Below, piece after piece: positions 1 through 12,418 of a stretch of DNA of 64,000 nt. How positions within the stretch are numbered: position 1 is the first letter of the stretch; each line of letters begins with the position of its first letter. Origin of the DNA: Chloranthus sessilifolius (lineage: Eukaryota; Streptophyta; Magnoliopsida; Chloranthales; Chloranthaceae); assembly GCA_021018995.1 (NCBI GenBank), contig CM037586.1:7786328-7850327 (forward strand). Direction: 5' to 3'. The position numbers and the translations under genes are program-made. Under the pieces are notes generated by a model. The model ran no database searches, was not told the origin of the DNA, and saw only the letters and a list, made by a program, of their open reading frames with translations.

Positions 1-314
1 GCTCTCTGTGGATGAATTGAAAAGTAATAGAACCATCCTCTTGTGGTTGAGCAATTTATTATCCTCATAAATGTTGCCGTTAACGACCAAAGGGAAAGAT
101 TCGGGGGCTTGCCTGGGCCCACCAAGCGCTGTTGGCTGGGCCCTACTGGGTGGCAGCCCCTCCCCCCGAACCTAGATCCTTTTCATAGAAAAATCACTAG
201 CCCCTCTCTGATCTCCAGCGAGGTTCTGCCTCCTTTGCCTTCCAGTTAAACTTGCTAAATCCGCTTGCGATTGATAAACTGATTAACCCTCTTGAGCTGT
301 TTCCCCGCGATGTT

Positions 315-530
315 TCATCCATTACAAAGATCTCGTCGTTGAGGAGGTGAGATAATCGTCTGCTTGTCACCACGCATCCTCCCTCCGACGCTGGTGCTAA
401 ATCTCATGCTCCAGTGAGCATCACACCCTCTAGCATGGCAACACATCCTCCGTCTAAAATTTAGGTTGCCACAACCGTTGCACATCCAGTCCCCATTCTG
501 CACCACCACCAACGCACCACTCGCTGCCAT
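315..530 (-). pseudogene. RanBP2-type zinc-finger protein fragment
   Basis: The minus-strand frame begins MAASGALVVVQNGDW and contains one RanBP2-type zinc-finger pattern: Trp15, then Cys17-x2-Cys20, the conserved Asn24 four residues later, Cys31 and Cys36 (C-x2-C-x3-N-x6-C-x4-C). In plants such fingers occur, usually in two or three copies, in RNA-binding or Ran-binding nuclear proteins. Only one finger is visible. The rest of the 71-codon frame is low-similarity basic sequence, and no continuing exon was found on either side. It is therefore most likely a gene fragment or degraded copy. A real small exon of a gene to the left cannot be excluded. The zinc-finger match is directly visible; the pseudogene status is inferred. 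Confidence 0.45.
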
Positions 531-788
531 CCTTTTCTCCTTGGCTTTAATTCGGGCTGATCACAACTAGAAAGGTCGTTGTTGTAGCTCACTGTTGAAG
601 GCAACCTACGACTGCAAACCGTGAACCAATCGTGAATGCAACCCCTCAAGTCACGAATAATTCTTAAAATTCGAGATTTTTTGAAAAAGTCGCAAATAAT
701 TATAAATTATTAGTTTTTGAAAAAATCGATTATTCGCGAGTTTTTAAAAAAGTCGGAGAATTTGGTCAGTATGGGTATAGTGAAATTT
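531..788. other. AT-rich spacer, no gene seen
   Basis: Contains imperfect repeats of short AAAAATCG/TCGCAAATAA-like words between about 655 and 755. I see no coding or RNA gene here. Confidence 0.5.
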
Positions 789-1234
789 TCATGGCGACAT
801 CAATGGAATGCAAGCATCAAACTTCATTTTGATGGGAACAGTTGTGGATATCTTGGCCAATGGGTATAGTGGAATTTTCATGATGACATTGATGGAATGC
901 TACCAGTTTACGTGTTCCTTTTTGGAATACGAATCCAATATTCATGATGAAGTGGTTGTTGGACAAGGCTCAGTTGTTATTAGTTTCAAATGACCTCATT
1001 ATTTGTGTATAGTTCATGGTGACATCAATGGAATGCAAGCATCAAACTTCATTTTGATGGGAACAGTTGTGGATATCCTGGCCAATGGGTATAGTGGAAT
1101 TTTCATGATGACATTGATGGAATGCTGCCAGTTTACGTTGTTTCGTTTTGGAATACGAATCCAATATTCATGAAGTGGTTTTGGACAAGGCTCAGTTGTT
1201 ATTAGTTTCAAATGACCTCGTTATTTGTGTATAG
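789..1234. repeat. Tandem duplication, 225 bp period, two copies
   Basis: Unit 1 (789-1013) and unit 2 (1014-1234) are nearly identical, both running from TCATGG(C/T)GACATCAATGG to TTTGTGTATAG. Differences are a few substitutions and small deletions, such as a 'gatgaa' versus 'gaa' change near the end. A shorter internal repetition of the GGGTATAGTG-AATTTTCATG segment is also present just upstream and inside each unit. No coding content is recognised. Confidence 0.85.
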
Positions 1235-1242
1235 AAGGTGTT

Positions 1243-2320
1243 TGACGCAGGACAATGACCCTAAACTGAATATGAGATGATAATTGCTGAAATTAAACTA
1301 ATTAATTGAACAATTAGTCACAAATTTAAGCGATATCTTAGGGTTTCATGGAATTCTGCTTAGGGAACCATGCTTGGTTCTGCTAGGGTCCAATCCGGCG
1401 TGCAAGATCCGTTTAGATTTGCAAAAGGTGCGGTCCTAGAGATAGAACTCTAGCATCCTCTAGGCTGGGGTGCTCGCTCGCTGATCGATGTGGAATCGTT
1501 AGATCCTTGCTAGGGCTTTGAATTGAATTGATCAATCGGTCCCAAGTCAACCAATCTCGTGCCCAACAACGGTCATGGATCTACGGACTAAGGTAGGAGT
1601 CGATCCACAAGGATGTGCATCAAGGTTGCTATAGATCTAGGGTTTTAGAGATTTGAGCAAACAAATTATGAGGAATAATTGCAAGAAATAACAAGTGAAG
1701 AGAAGATCAAAGACAAACATGGGCATCACCCCCTTGGCCTCACACCAAACCCACATGGGGAAGAGGACTCACTCTCCATTAAGGCTTATCTCAAGCTCTA
1801 AAATGTATAGCACTTTTCATTAATCAACCAATAATTGCCTCAAATGACTTACAAAGAGATCTTTTATAGTAGGCACAAGAAGAATAAGACCCTAAAATGG
1901 GAAAGTACTAAAATGCCCAAAAGGAACACCCAAATGCTTTTGACAAAACAAAAGAAAAAGGACGAAAAGGCACGATAATTACGTCATAGAGCAGCAGGAA
2001 ACTCGCCTGGGCGAGAGTGAGAACTTAAGTGCTCTTGCTCGGGCGAGAGCCATTCTCGCTCGAGCGAAGAACATTAAGTCTCCTGGGCGACTTCCCTCTT
2101 TGCTTTAACCTCCCTCTGGTCACTTGGGCGACTTGTTCCCCTTGAATTTATTGGTTCTGGTTGCTTGGGTTACTCCACCCTCGCATGGGCGACCAAAATT
2201 GACTTTTAGCACTTCCTTCTAGCTTCTTGGCTCATTGGTTTTATTTTTCGCCGTTTCTTCATACCCCAAAAAATCCGTCGCGACCCTAATTCAATGCTCT
2301 TGATGATAGCATCCCCACCA
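1243..2320 (-). mobile_element. Solo LTR of a Ty3/gypsy family, minus orientation
   Basis: On the plus strand the element reads TGACGCAGG...GCATCCCCACCA, with TG/CA ends. It is flanked by a perfect 5 bp target duplication GTGTT (1238-1242 and 2321-2325). Its reverse complement matches the 5' LTR of the gypsy element at about 20368-26420. Shared landmarks are GGGGATGCT near the start, the CTCGAGCGAG-type GC-rich words, the GATGCTAGAGTTCTATCTC segment and the GGTTGTTGTCC-like end. No internal region is attached, so this is the product of LTR-LTR recombination. Confidence 0.82.
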
Positions 2321-2328
2321 GTGTTGTT

Positions 2329-2797
2329 TAGTGTTCTCTATGCACTTCTACTTTTGGGATTTTTCTGTGCCAACACTGGGTGGCACTTGGACACTCCTCA
2401 ACACAACACGATACTTCTAGACATGAATGAAAATATTACATAATGCCTTCAAAATTTTCCTCATTTTGACACGATAAAATGAACCGTCATTTTATATAAA
2501 AAAAATGATGTAAAGTTTAGTAACTTACAAATAAAAAGCTTGGGTCCTTGAAAACAATCTTTATGATGTAGTATACTTTTAGTTAGGTTCATGACATACA
2601 TTCTGTATCTTTTCATTACCTATCGCAATTAGCTTTGCAAAATTTCCCTTCATTTTTTTTAATATACGTTCTATTCTTTATTTTATTTTATTTTTCTTAA
2701 GGCCGTGCCGCCGTATTGGAATCTTTAGAAATTGGCGTGCCAAACATCTATGGCACCTTGACACTTGGCAACCATGCCACGTGTCTAGGTAACACTG
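2329..2797 (+). mobile_element. hAT-like MITE, copy 1 of a four-copy family
   Basis: A 469 bp non-coding element with imperfect terminal repeats, (C)AGTGTTCTCTATGCAC at the left and GTGTCTAGGTAACACTG at the right. It is flanked by an 8 bp duplication, GTGTTGTT (2321-2328) and ATGTTGTT (2798-2805). It shares the whole body with the copies at 4648, 14468 and 40443, including a GGCCGTGCCGCCGTATTGG segment near the right end. An 8 bp duplication with CAGTG termini indicates the hAT superfamily. Its left duplication overlaps the GTGTT duplication of the solo LTR. Confidence 0.85.
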
Positions 2798-2895
2798 ATG
2801 TTGTTTGTGCATGGAAGGTGCTTCTTTAATGTCAATCGATGGGCTAATATGAGTTCAGGATGAAATGGGGATTAGCCAACACAGTTCATGACCTT

Positions 2896-2920
2896 CACAC
2901 ACACACACACACACACACAC
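2896..2920. repeat. (CA)n microsatellite
   Basis: An uninterrupted CA run of about 25 bases, with shorter CA tracts again at about 2945-2961. Confidence 0.95.
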
Positions 2921-3654
2921 GTGGTGGTGGATTCTTCTCTGCGCCACACACACATGCACACAGTTGTATATGGTGTTTTTTTTTGGGTTTGGCTTTATAT
3001 AACTAGTGGGATGCTCGGGTAGTGTTATTTTTATCTTAAAACTAAACGATTGGAATTTTTGACATTTTGAAAAATTAATTGTTTCATCCGTCTATTCTCG
3101 GCCTTCTCGCCTTTTGATAGTTGAGATTTGCTCAGTCAGGATATGCCCCATATGTTTTAAAAACTCTAATTAAGTTTGTCAAAAGAGCTAGATTGATCAA
3201 GTTTTTTATGCCAATACATTTAAACATGTATCATTGAATTGTGGGAATATATTGGTTGAAGCATACAGTAACATTTGACCTTTTATATCGCTATAACGTG
3301 GCTATCTATAAGGAAACTTCTAGAGTTTATATTCTATTTTTCTTTTTGGTGGTGGTGGTCATTATAAGGGATGATGCAAAGGGATGAATTTAGGAGGTGA
3401 ATGGTATTTCTGATAGGAGGATTCTATTTTATATTGAAGAGGGTTATAGGTGGCTTCCTTTCACAATGGCCTCGGTATTCCTTTATTGCTTTTTCTTATT
3501 TATTATTTAGTTTCTTGGAATATCTGGTTCCCATATAATCTGTTGAGTTTTCTCCTATCCCTTAATATACATTTTCCCTTCTCTCTCTTATTAAATATGA
3601 TGCCTAAATATATGTACAATCTTACATGGCTACTTGCTAGACTATAAATTTTCA

Positions 3655-4088
3655 GGATAATGTCTCCTGACCGACATTTAAACCCCAAACTGGTGTTTAA
3701 ATGATCTTACACCACTAAATTAGAGCCTTCCATGTTCCATCGTTGAAGTGTGGTTGATCATAATGCCATGTGGTGCACATTTGTGATCAATTTAAATTGT
3801 ACAAGTGACAATCCGTCATGAGAACATGTTCTATCCAAAAAATCATGCCCATAAGTGAACGTGAACCATCCGATTGACGAACTTTAATATCAGCCATTAA
3901 AACTAAGAATAACTGTTAATATTAGACTCTACAGGATGATTCAAACCTCCTAAAAAATGTGATTTTTTGGCCCATTGTCCTTCTACTTATGATCTGTCAG
4001 TTTGACGGTGTGGATTACCCACATTATGAACCATTGATGGTGTATGATCACCTCTTGGTGTTTAAATGACAGTCCGGAGAGTCGGTCT
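3655..4088. mobile_element. Foldback MITE, family B copy 1
   Basis: The left end carries CTCCTGACCGACATTTAAAC and the right end carries GTTTAAATGACAGTCCGGAG, its imperfect reverse complement. Long inverted arms continue inward: the (A)TGGTGT... segments and the 'ATCATAATGCCATGTGG' neighbourhood. A second copy lies at 17232-17657. No coding capacity. It ends only about 75 bp before the acceptor of the first cyclase exon in the window. Confidence 0.7.
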
Positions 4089-4162
4089 CTAAATTTTATT
4101 TGACGGTCTTTCTGATTCTTTATTTCAAGCTTAAAAGTCAACAATTGAGTCTTACTTTGCAG

Positions 4163-4329
4163 GGAGGATGTGGTGTCACTGCCGGATGGTATATTTGCCG
4201 ATGTCTTATTTATATGGGAAGAGGTTTGTTGGTCCAATCACACCAACAATTTTATCATTGAGAAAGGAGCTCTACACTCTCCCCTACAACCAAGTAGATT
4301 GGAATCAAGCCCGCAATATGTGTGCAAAA
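4163..4329 (+). CDS. CAS1: Cyclase exon w1 (residues ~253-307)
   Basis: The acceptor is TTTGCAG and the donor is AAA|GTTCGT. The exon opens with the last two bases of a Gly codon and then reads [20 protein letters not shown], the block around His257. In triterpene (non-sterol) cyclases the corresponding motif is usually M-W/L-C-Y-C-R, so the His here points to sterol-type cyclisation. It ends with ...ARNMCAK, joining in phase 0 to EDLYYPHP of the next exon. Confidence 0.95.
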
Positions 4330-7300
4330 GTTCGTTAGATCATTTTTTCTTATCTTTTACTGGTATTTTATTTCTTGCATGTGGATACCTAGAACCATGA
4401 AACTTGATAACACTAAATTGATTTCATGATTAATTTATTCCTTGATTCTGCCTTTTGAGATCAATGACAACTTTACTTTTATGTGGTTCTCAAGTCATTT
4501 TCCGTGCATACTTGTATTATTGATGAATGCTTATTCTTTTGTAGGTTCGATTATTATGGTTGATGTAATGAGTTTGCTTTATGTAATGACTAATGAGTTT
4601 GCTTTATGTAATGAGTTCGCCAGCCTTTGTAATTAACTACTAGTTCTCAGTGTTCTTTAGGCACTTCTACTTTTGGGATTTTTGCCATGCCGACACTTGG
4701 TGGCACTTGTACACATGCCGACACTTGGACACTCCTCAACACATCACAATACTTTTAGATATGTATGAAATTATCACATAAAACCATCAAAATGTTCCTC
4801 ATTTTGACACGATGAAATGAACCGTTGGTTTATAATAAAAGATTGCGTTAAGTTTAGTTAACTTGTAAAGTAAGAATCTTCGTCCTCAAAACGATTTGTA
4901 TAATAGAGTATACTTTTAGTTAGATTCATCATAGGCATTATGTATATTTTCATTAAATATCTTAATTGACTCTCTAAAATATTCCTTCAATTTTTTTTCT
5001 ATATATGTTCTATTTTTTTAAATTTTATTTTCTTAAGGCCGTGCCGGTATTGGAATCTTTAGAAATTGGCGTGCGAAACATCTATAACATGTTGACACTT
5101 GGCACCAGTGCCACATGTCTCGGCACTGCTAGTTCTTTCTTTTCTAGAGGTAAGTTTCCTTTTACTGGTCTGTGCTAACCGGTAGGGGATGCAGGTGGCT
5201 GACCTTTGCTACTTTATTTTTTCAGACTTGAAATTAGGAAACTAGGTCTCCTTTATCTTACAGCTTCTAGTTCTTTTCTTTTTTTTTTCTATTATTATGT
5301 AGTTTAATGTTAAAGCAAGCTGAACTGCACTTAGAGAGTAAGTGATAATTCATGATAGTTAAGCACGTTAAGGATATTTTGAGGAATGATCCACTCACTG
5401 ATTGAGACCGGGAATGTACATGGTGTGGTGTTTTTGACAACACTCCTATATGGGAGTAGTGTATTCTTGTTATCCACACTATGGCATGTGTTTCATACGA
5501 CATTTCTTAGGAACCATTGTTTTTGTACTTGGTACACGATCGATCTCTATTCTTTTTACCTCGCGATGATCTAATCTTATAGGTCTCTTATGCCTCGTGT
5601 GCTAACCTTCCTTTGTCATGAGAAATGCTAAGGCTATTGATATTTTGCTGACAGTCTATAATGAAGTAGACTGATTGAAAATAGAATAATTTGGTAATAA
5701 TTAGTTGTAATAAGCTTGATGTTCCAATTGGTATGTGGATTGTCATAACCACAGTGGTATTTGGAAAAGTTATTTAATTTGTTCATTTGTTTGGTAGTTC
5801 CTTCATCTAAAAGAGAAGTTTACTGTTAGTATTCCTATGAGAATGTGATGTGGCTTCTGTAACTACTATTCTGTGTTGCTATTTTGATTCCATTTTCTTA
5901 TGTTTCATTTTTGCTATTTGTTCATTTTAAGACTGATTTTTTTTATTTTTTATTTTAAAAGAAGCAGAATGTCACTAATAGATATTTGTATGCATCCCTT
6001 TTGGAACAAATGTACTCTTGTGTTTTTTTTGTATCTTTCACAGTACCTTTTCCTGAACAAATATAAACATGTAAGGATTTGCTACACTCTTATTGCAGGA
6101 AGATCTGTACTACCCACATCCACTAGTACAAGACATCCTTTGGGTATCTCTTCACAAGATTGTTGAACCTATTTTAATGCATTGGCCAGCCAGCAAGTTG
6201 AGGGAAAAGTCTTTGAATCTCACAATGAAACATATACATTATGAAGATGAAAACACTCGTTACATTTGTATCGGGCCTGTAAACAAGGTAATCTTGAAAG
6301 TGTTTATTATATACATTACTAGTTAACACAAGTTGTGACCATTCTTTTTTGTCAAATGGGGTTGAAATGTTGATATACTAAAATTTGTTGATTGTGTTGG
6401 CACATAAAGAAATGTGTTTTCAATAAAGGTATTTAGTGTGTCACAGGTTGACAGCTTAAGGCATCAGAGCTTGAGTGGGCAACCAAGCTCATCGTGTGGC
6501 ATGAGAGGGCATGATTGAATTAGAGTTTGTAGGTGTTAGGGTTAGATGGCAAAGAAGGGAGAGGGTTATAAGACTTATCCCTCACACCCTTATTATACAA
6601 ACAGGATCCCATGCACGTTACAAACACTAGGCATTATATGCTATCAATGTAAACACCCAATTAATTTTAGAGACGCACCAACACTCCCTCTCACGTTGGC
6701 GCATCTATATCTATCATGATGCCCAACTTGGATACAAGATACGAAGTCTCGTCCTTCCTAGGAACTTGGTAAGACTATTAACAATTTGTTCCTGTGAGCT
6801 AGCTTGAGTTACAAGATTAACTTGACTCTATTTTATCATGGATGAAATGTCAGTCAACTTCAATATGCTTGGTCTGTTCGTGATAGATTGGATTTTCTGC
6901 TGTGTTTGGCAACTTCATTATCTCCAATGAGATTCATAGGGAACTTCACACTTATTTCCAAATCATATAGAATAAACCAAATCCGTATACCTTCACGAGC
7001 CCCTTGAAAGATGACTCTATATTGTATTTCAACATTGAATTTGCCACCACATACTGTATTTTGCTTCTCCAAGTGACCAAATTGCCTCCAACCACGGCAT
7101 GATATCCCGTGGTAGATCTCCTATCACTAGAAGTTAAAATTTATATGCGATGGATCAAGGGTTCTAGAGTTAGATTTGATGGAGGATAGAGGAAGAATAA
7201 GAAGAGGAAAGAGTGAGAGAAAGAAATTAGGTTATGGGATTTAATCTCATTCCCTTCCATTATTAATAGATATGCTTCATACAATATGATAAAGACACAT

Positions 7301-10300
7301 CTACTATTGCTAAGACACCCACTAACATTTAGTGACCTATACACACCAACTTAATATGAAATCTACATACATACCAACACTCCCTCAAGTTGGTTCATAG
7401 ATATCTATCATGCCCAACGTGGAGGTAATGTCATACAACCATTTTCCTCCAGCAGTCTTAGTAAGAATACGTGCCAACAGATCTTCTATGCTCACTTGAG
7501 GTATACAAAATTTTTGTGATTCAATTTTCTCTTTTATGAAGTGGCAGTCCACTTCAATATGCTTTGTTCTTTGGGCATACACAGGATTTTCTGCGACGTG
7601 GAGAGCAATCAGCAAGGACAAACCATAGCCACATACCTTCTCGCGCACCTTGTGACAGCACGATTCCCACCTTCTGCTTTAGAACTTGAAGCAGCATATT
7701 GTTTCTTACTTTTCCACGTGACTAGATTTTCCTAGAGAGAGTACATTATCCTATAGTGGACCTCCGACCACTAAGTGATCCAACCCAATCTGCATTCGTA
7801 AATACCTCTACGTCAAAGTGGCCACTGTTATTCAAAAGTAGTCCTCTACCTGGCTTCCTTTCAAGTACTTTATATCTGATACATAACATCCAAATGTATT
7901 GTTATGGGTGAATGCATATGTTGTCTAACTACACTGACTGCATAGGCAATATTTGGATGCGTCATTGTTAGACATATCATATCAACTTTTGTACCGATCG
8001 TTGATACATTCGAGGGTTTTTGAGAGAAGCAACCCCTTCCCTAGTAATCCAATGGTTCTGTTCTATAAGGGTAGCGGAAGGTCTACGCCCTAACATCCCA
8101 GTTTGTTTCAGTATATCTAGAGTTTCTTTTCGTTGGGATAGAGTTATCCCTTTCTTAGATCTTGCCACCTCAATACCCAGCAAATATTGAGGAGGTCCTA
8201 AATCTTTGATGTCAAACACTCTACGTAGATAATGTTTGTCTCATATTCTCCTCACTGTCATCTCCCGTCACAATAATATCATCAACATAGACAAGAACTG
8301 CAGTGGGATGAGACCCATTCTTGACAAAAAAATGTGTGATCATAGTGGCTTCGTCTATATCCAAATTTCATCACGCCGTCACTGAACTTTCTAAACCAAG
8401 CCCGAGGGGACTGCTTTAACCCATAAATAGCCTTCTTCAGCCTACAAACCTTGCCTTTCTTCCCCTCAAGTGTAATGCCAGGGGGAGGTGCCATGTAGAA
8501 CGTCTTCTGTTAAGTTACCATGTAAAAAAGCATTCTTGACATCTAGCTGATATAGCGAGCAATCTGTGTATGCAACCAGGGAGAAAGTATTCTGATAGTA
8601 TTTGACTTTGTAACCAGAGCAAAAGTCTTTTGGTAATCAATCCCTTGGGTTTGAGTAAACTCTCTTTCATGACTTTAAGTCATTCTATGGATCCATCTCA
8701 CCCTATAAACGCACTTGCACCCAACCAATTTCTTTCCTTTTGGAAGTTCCACAACCTCCCAATTATTATGGTATTTTAGAGCTTTCTTCTCTTGCACCAT
8801 CTCCTCTTTCCACTGTGGCTGGTTCAAAGCATCAGGAATGGTAACATAGTCTAGAGTAGATATAAGATACAAATGAGATGAGGAAAGAGCTTGATAAGAT
8901 ACAAATTTACCAAAGGGATGACGTATGCATGATCTAGGAGGTTTACGCTGAGCAATATGATGGTCCAAATCACTTTGTTGAAGGGGATCACAATTTTGTG
9001 GACTTGCTTCAGGACAGAGAGCCTTGTTAGTGGTCTGAGAGGACGTCTTCTCATTCTTCTTCTTGAAGCTTTCACCCCAAATAAAATACTTTTCTTTACC
9101 AAATCTGTCAAAGGCGATTCCTTTTCTGTAGTAACAACCTCACTTGGCATCCTTAGGATCCCTTAGCTTTCTTCCTCAACTTCATCTTTCTGCTGCCTGC
9201 TTGGCGCACTTAATATCTCTTGACCTTCCGCTTCAATTTCATCACTGGTTTCATTCAAGAGGTTCGACAATACATGTATGGTGGATATAGTGTTCTCTTT
9301 CCAACACTCGATCCCTAAAGAGGGCACTAGGGGGTAGCATAGTACAATGTAGGCTAAAAAAAGGTGACATCTATAGCAACCCTGACTTTCCCAGACATAG
9401 GATCATAACACTTACATCTCCTTTGAGTAGGAGGATAATCAATGACGACACATTTTGTGGCCCTTCGAGATAGCTTATCACGAAATGACTAAGAAACATG
9501 GAAAAAGCAAACCGAACCAAACACAATGGGTGGAACTAGAAATAGACGCCTCTGGGGAGATAACAATTATTGGAGACTCACCCTCAAGAATATGAGTAGA
9601 CATTCTATTAATGAGAAAGTTAGCAGTAATAATGGCATTCCCCCCACTCCATAGACGTTTAGGAACATGCATACCAATTAATAGAGCACGGGCTACTTCA
9701 AGTAAGTGCCTATTTTTTTCTCTTAGCCAATCCATTTTGTTACAGAGTGTCAAGACAAGTGGTTTTCCACTCAATTCCATGAATGCAAAGATAAGACCGA
9801 AGATGATGAGAGGAATACTCTCCACCATTATCATACCTCAAAACTTTCATAGGATCTTGGGATTGAGTTTGCACTAACTTGTGGAAGACAGGTTAAACAA
9901 AAGCAACTTCATCCTTGAATTTCAACAAGTTCGACACAATATTACGAGTACAATCATCAATGAATGACACAAAATATTGATAACTACAAAGAGCAACAAT
10001 GAGAGATGGTTCCCAGACATCCGAATTGGAAAGGAATATTACTTCTATTACCACTAGGAGGATATGAAGTTTTATGATGCTTGGTCATCTGGCACACATC
10101 ACAATGAAACTTGGAGACATTGACGAAGCTAAGTTGTTGAGAGAACAAGTACGCAGACGCTGTAGGGGAAGCTGACCAAGGCGAGTATGCCATAAGAAAA
10201 CATCCTCGGTGGACATGGCTGCAACAACAATAGCAACTGGTTTCTGGATGTGATGGTTCTTGAAGATATAATCCATTTTCCTCATGACCACGACCAAGCT

Positions 10301-12378
10301 CCACTCCTGTAGACAAGTTCTGAAATACACAATAAGAAGGGAAAAAGGTTACCCTACAATTGAGTTTTATAGTGAGACTACCAACAAAAACAAGGCTGAT
10401 TGACATTTTAGGAACATGTAGAGTGGACTCCACAGGGATATGACCAACTTTTGCAGTCCCCTTCCCAATAACGGGAACATGGGATCCATAAGCCACCAGA
10501 ACATTACATGGTGCCGTCATAGGGGATAGAGAGTGGAATAACGCTGCCATACCGGACATATGAACCGTTGCTATGTCAAAATCCTACGATTTACGATTTG
10601 AATCCTACGATTTAAGTTGAATCCCAAGCCGAACGATTCAATTTTGACATAAAATCGTTTTTGGGCATGAATCTTATGATCCAACTTGTGAATCTTACAA
10701 TTTGACTTGAATCGCAGGTGAATCGTATGATTCACAAACCCACTTACATGATTTAACGTTTCACAGTGCATAAAACATAAAGCTTAAGAATTTTTTTAAC
10801 TTTTTTGCTCCTTATAAATTTAAAAAAAACATCTTTATAATGTAGGAAACCTCTCTTATAATACTGTTACCGATCGTGTGGGGTTAAAAATTTGGGTTTC
10901 TTTCTCATCTTTTGGTATGGGATCAGAATTTAATTCCGTTTGTTGCAAATGACTGCTAAGATGAAATGGATATTAAATGCACATGAAGATTTCAATTAAA
11001 ATTTTGAGGATTTGTTTTTGCTTTTTAAGATTCATTTCAGGTAATCATTCATGAATTGATGATGTTCAATTAGACGTATTTAGCTTATATCTTTATACTA
11101 TTTATGAAAGAAGTATAATGTTATAAAATTTATTGTGGACGTACTTGAATGCATTTCAATTTTATAGATTTATTGGATTTTTTTTTCAGTGGTTTTTCTT
11201 ATTTTAAAAAATGATTGTAAATAGTACGATTTAAATATTTAGCGATTCGATTAAAAAATTCCAAAATGATTTTACGATCCATTCGATTTCTACAACATTG
11301 CTCCAAAATCAATAATCCAAGGAGAACAATGTGACATGGTCACATGAGAAGATCTAAATATACTTGTCTTAGTCAAGTCGGGCAAACCATTTTATTCACG
11401 GATCATCACAGACGCGATGCACATTATCCGTAAATCCAGCCCCACGTGAAGAACACCTTGCAGAATCATCTTTCAAAATCATCTTGACCACTCATTTATG
11501 AGACTTTTTCCAAACACTGCAATGCACAATGACAAATAGGCAAAAACTTGTTTTACACAACATATAAAGCCATAACCACAAAGAGACTTGAACATTGCTA
11601 GGAACAGTGCTGTCTAATCTGCAATATGTCGGCACACTCCGTCTCATGATATCAATTCCAACAGTTGCACTGCAAGGTCACCAATCAGTACCAACAACAC
11701 TGTTGGAGCAAGGTCACTCCTACACAAAAATTTCCGCTAAAATCAACAGAAATCCGTCAATACATAACGGGAACACAAAGAGACTTGAACATTGCTAGGA
11801 ACTGTGTTGGTTTAATCTGCAATATGTCGGCACACTCCGTCTCACGACATCAATTCCAACAGTTGCACTGCAAGGTCACCGATCAGTACCAACAACACTG
11901 TTGGAATCTGCCAGATACAAAAACTGAACCGCAAGGTCACTCCTACACAAAGATTTCCACTAAAATCAACAGAAATCTGTCAATACTTAACAGGAACACA
12001 CAAAATCTGTTTTAAATCATCACTAGTAGAGATACACATCATCTCCAACCAAATTTACTGATCAATCTGCAATACAGGTTCTCAAAGTCCCGTATTTTTG
12101 AGAATCAACCGGGATACAAGAGATTCATGGGATCTGAAAGAATACCCTTCAAACTTCAACAAAACAGGATTCCATCACACCTAGAAGACTCCCAGTAGTA
12201 TTCCAATCAAAACCCAAAAGTGGCTGACCCTACAAAGCTTTCGTGAACCTCTTTGAAACTCCAAGGGCCTAAAAGACTCTGAATGAGATCCCACACACGA
12301 ACCTCTTCGAAACTCACACAGACTCTTCAAATGAAGATGTCATAGAAGAAAAATACTCACCTTGGAATTTGATTCCTT

Positions 12379-12418
<40 letters not shown>

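Noticed and set aside
11583-12015. 116-codon frame with repeated QQLHCKVT words, possible repeat protein
   Set aside because: The repetition comes from a nucleotide-level tandem duplication in the leader of a copia element, and the frame has no domain.
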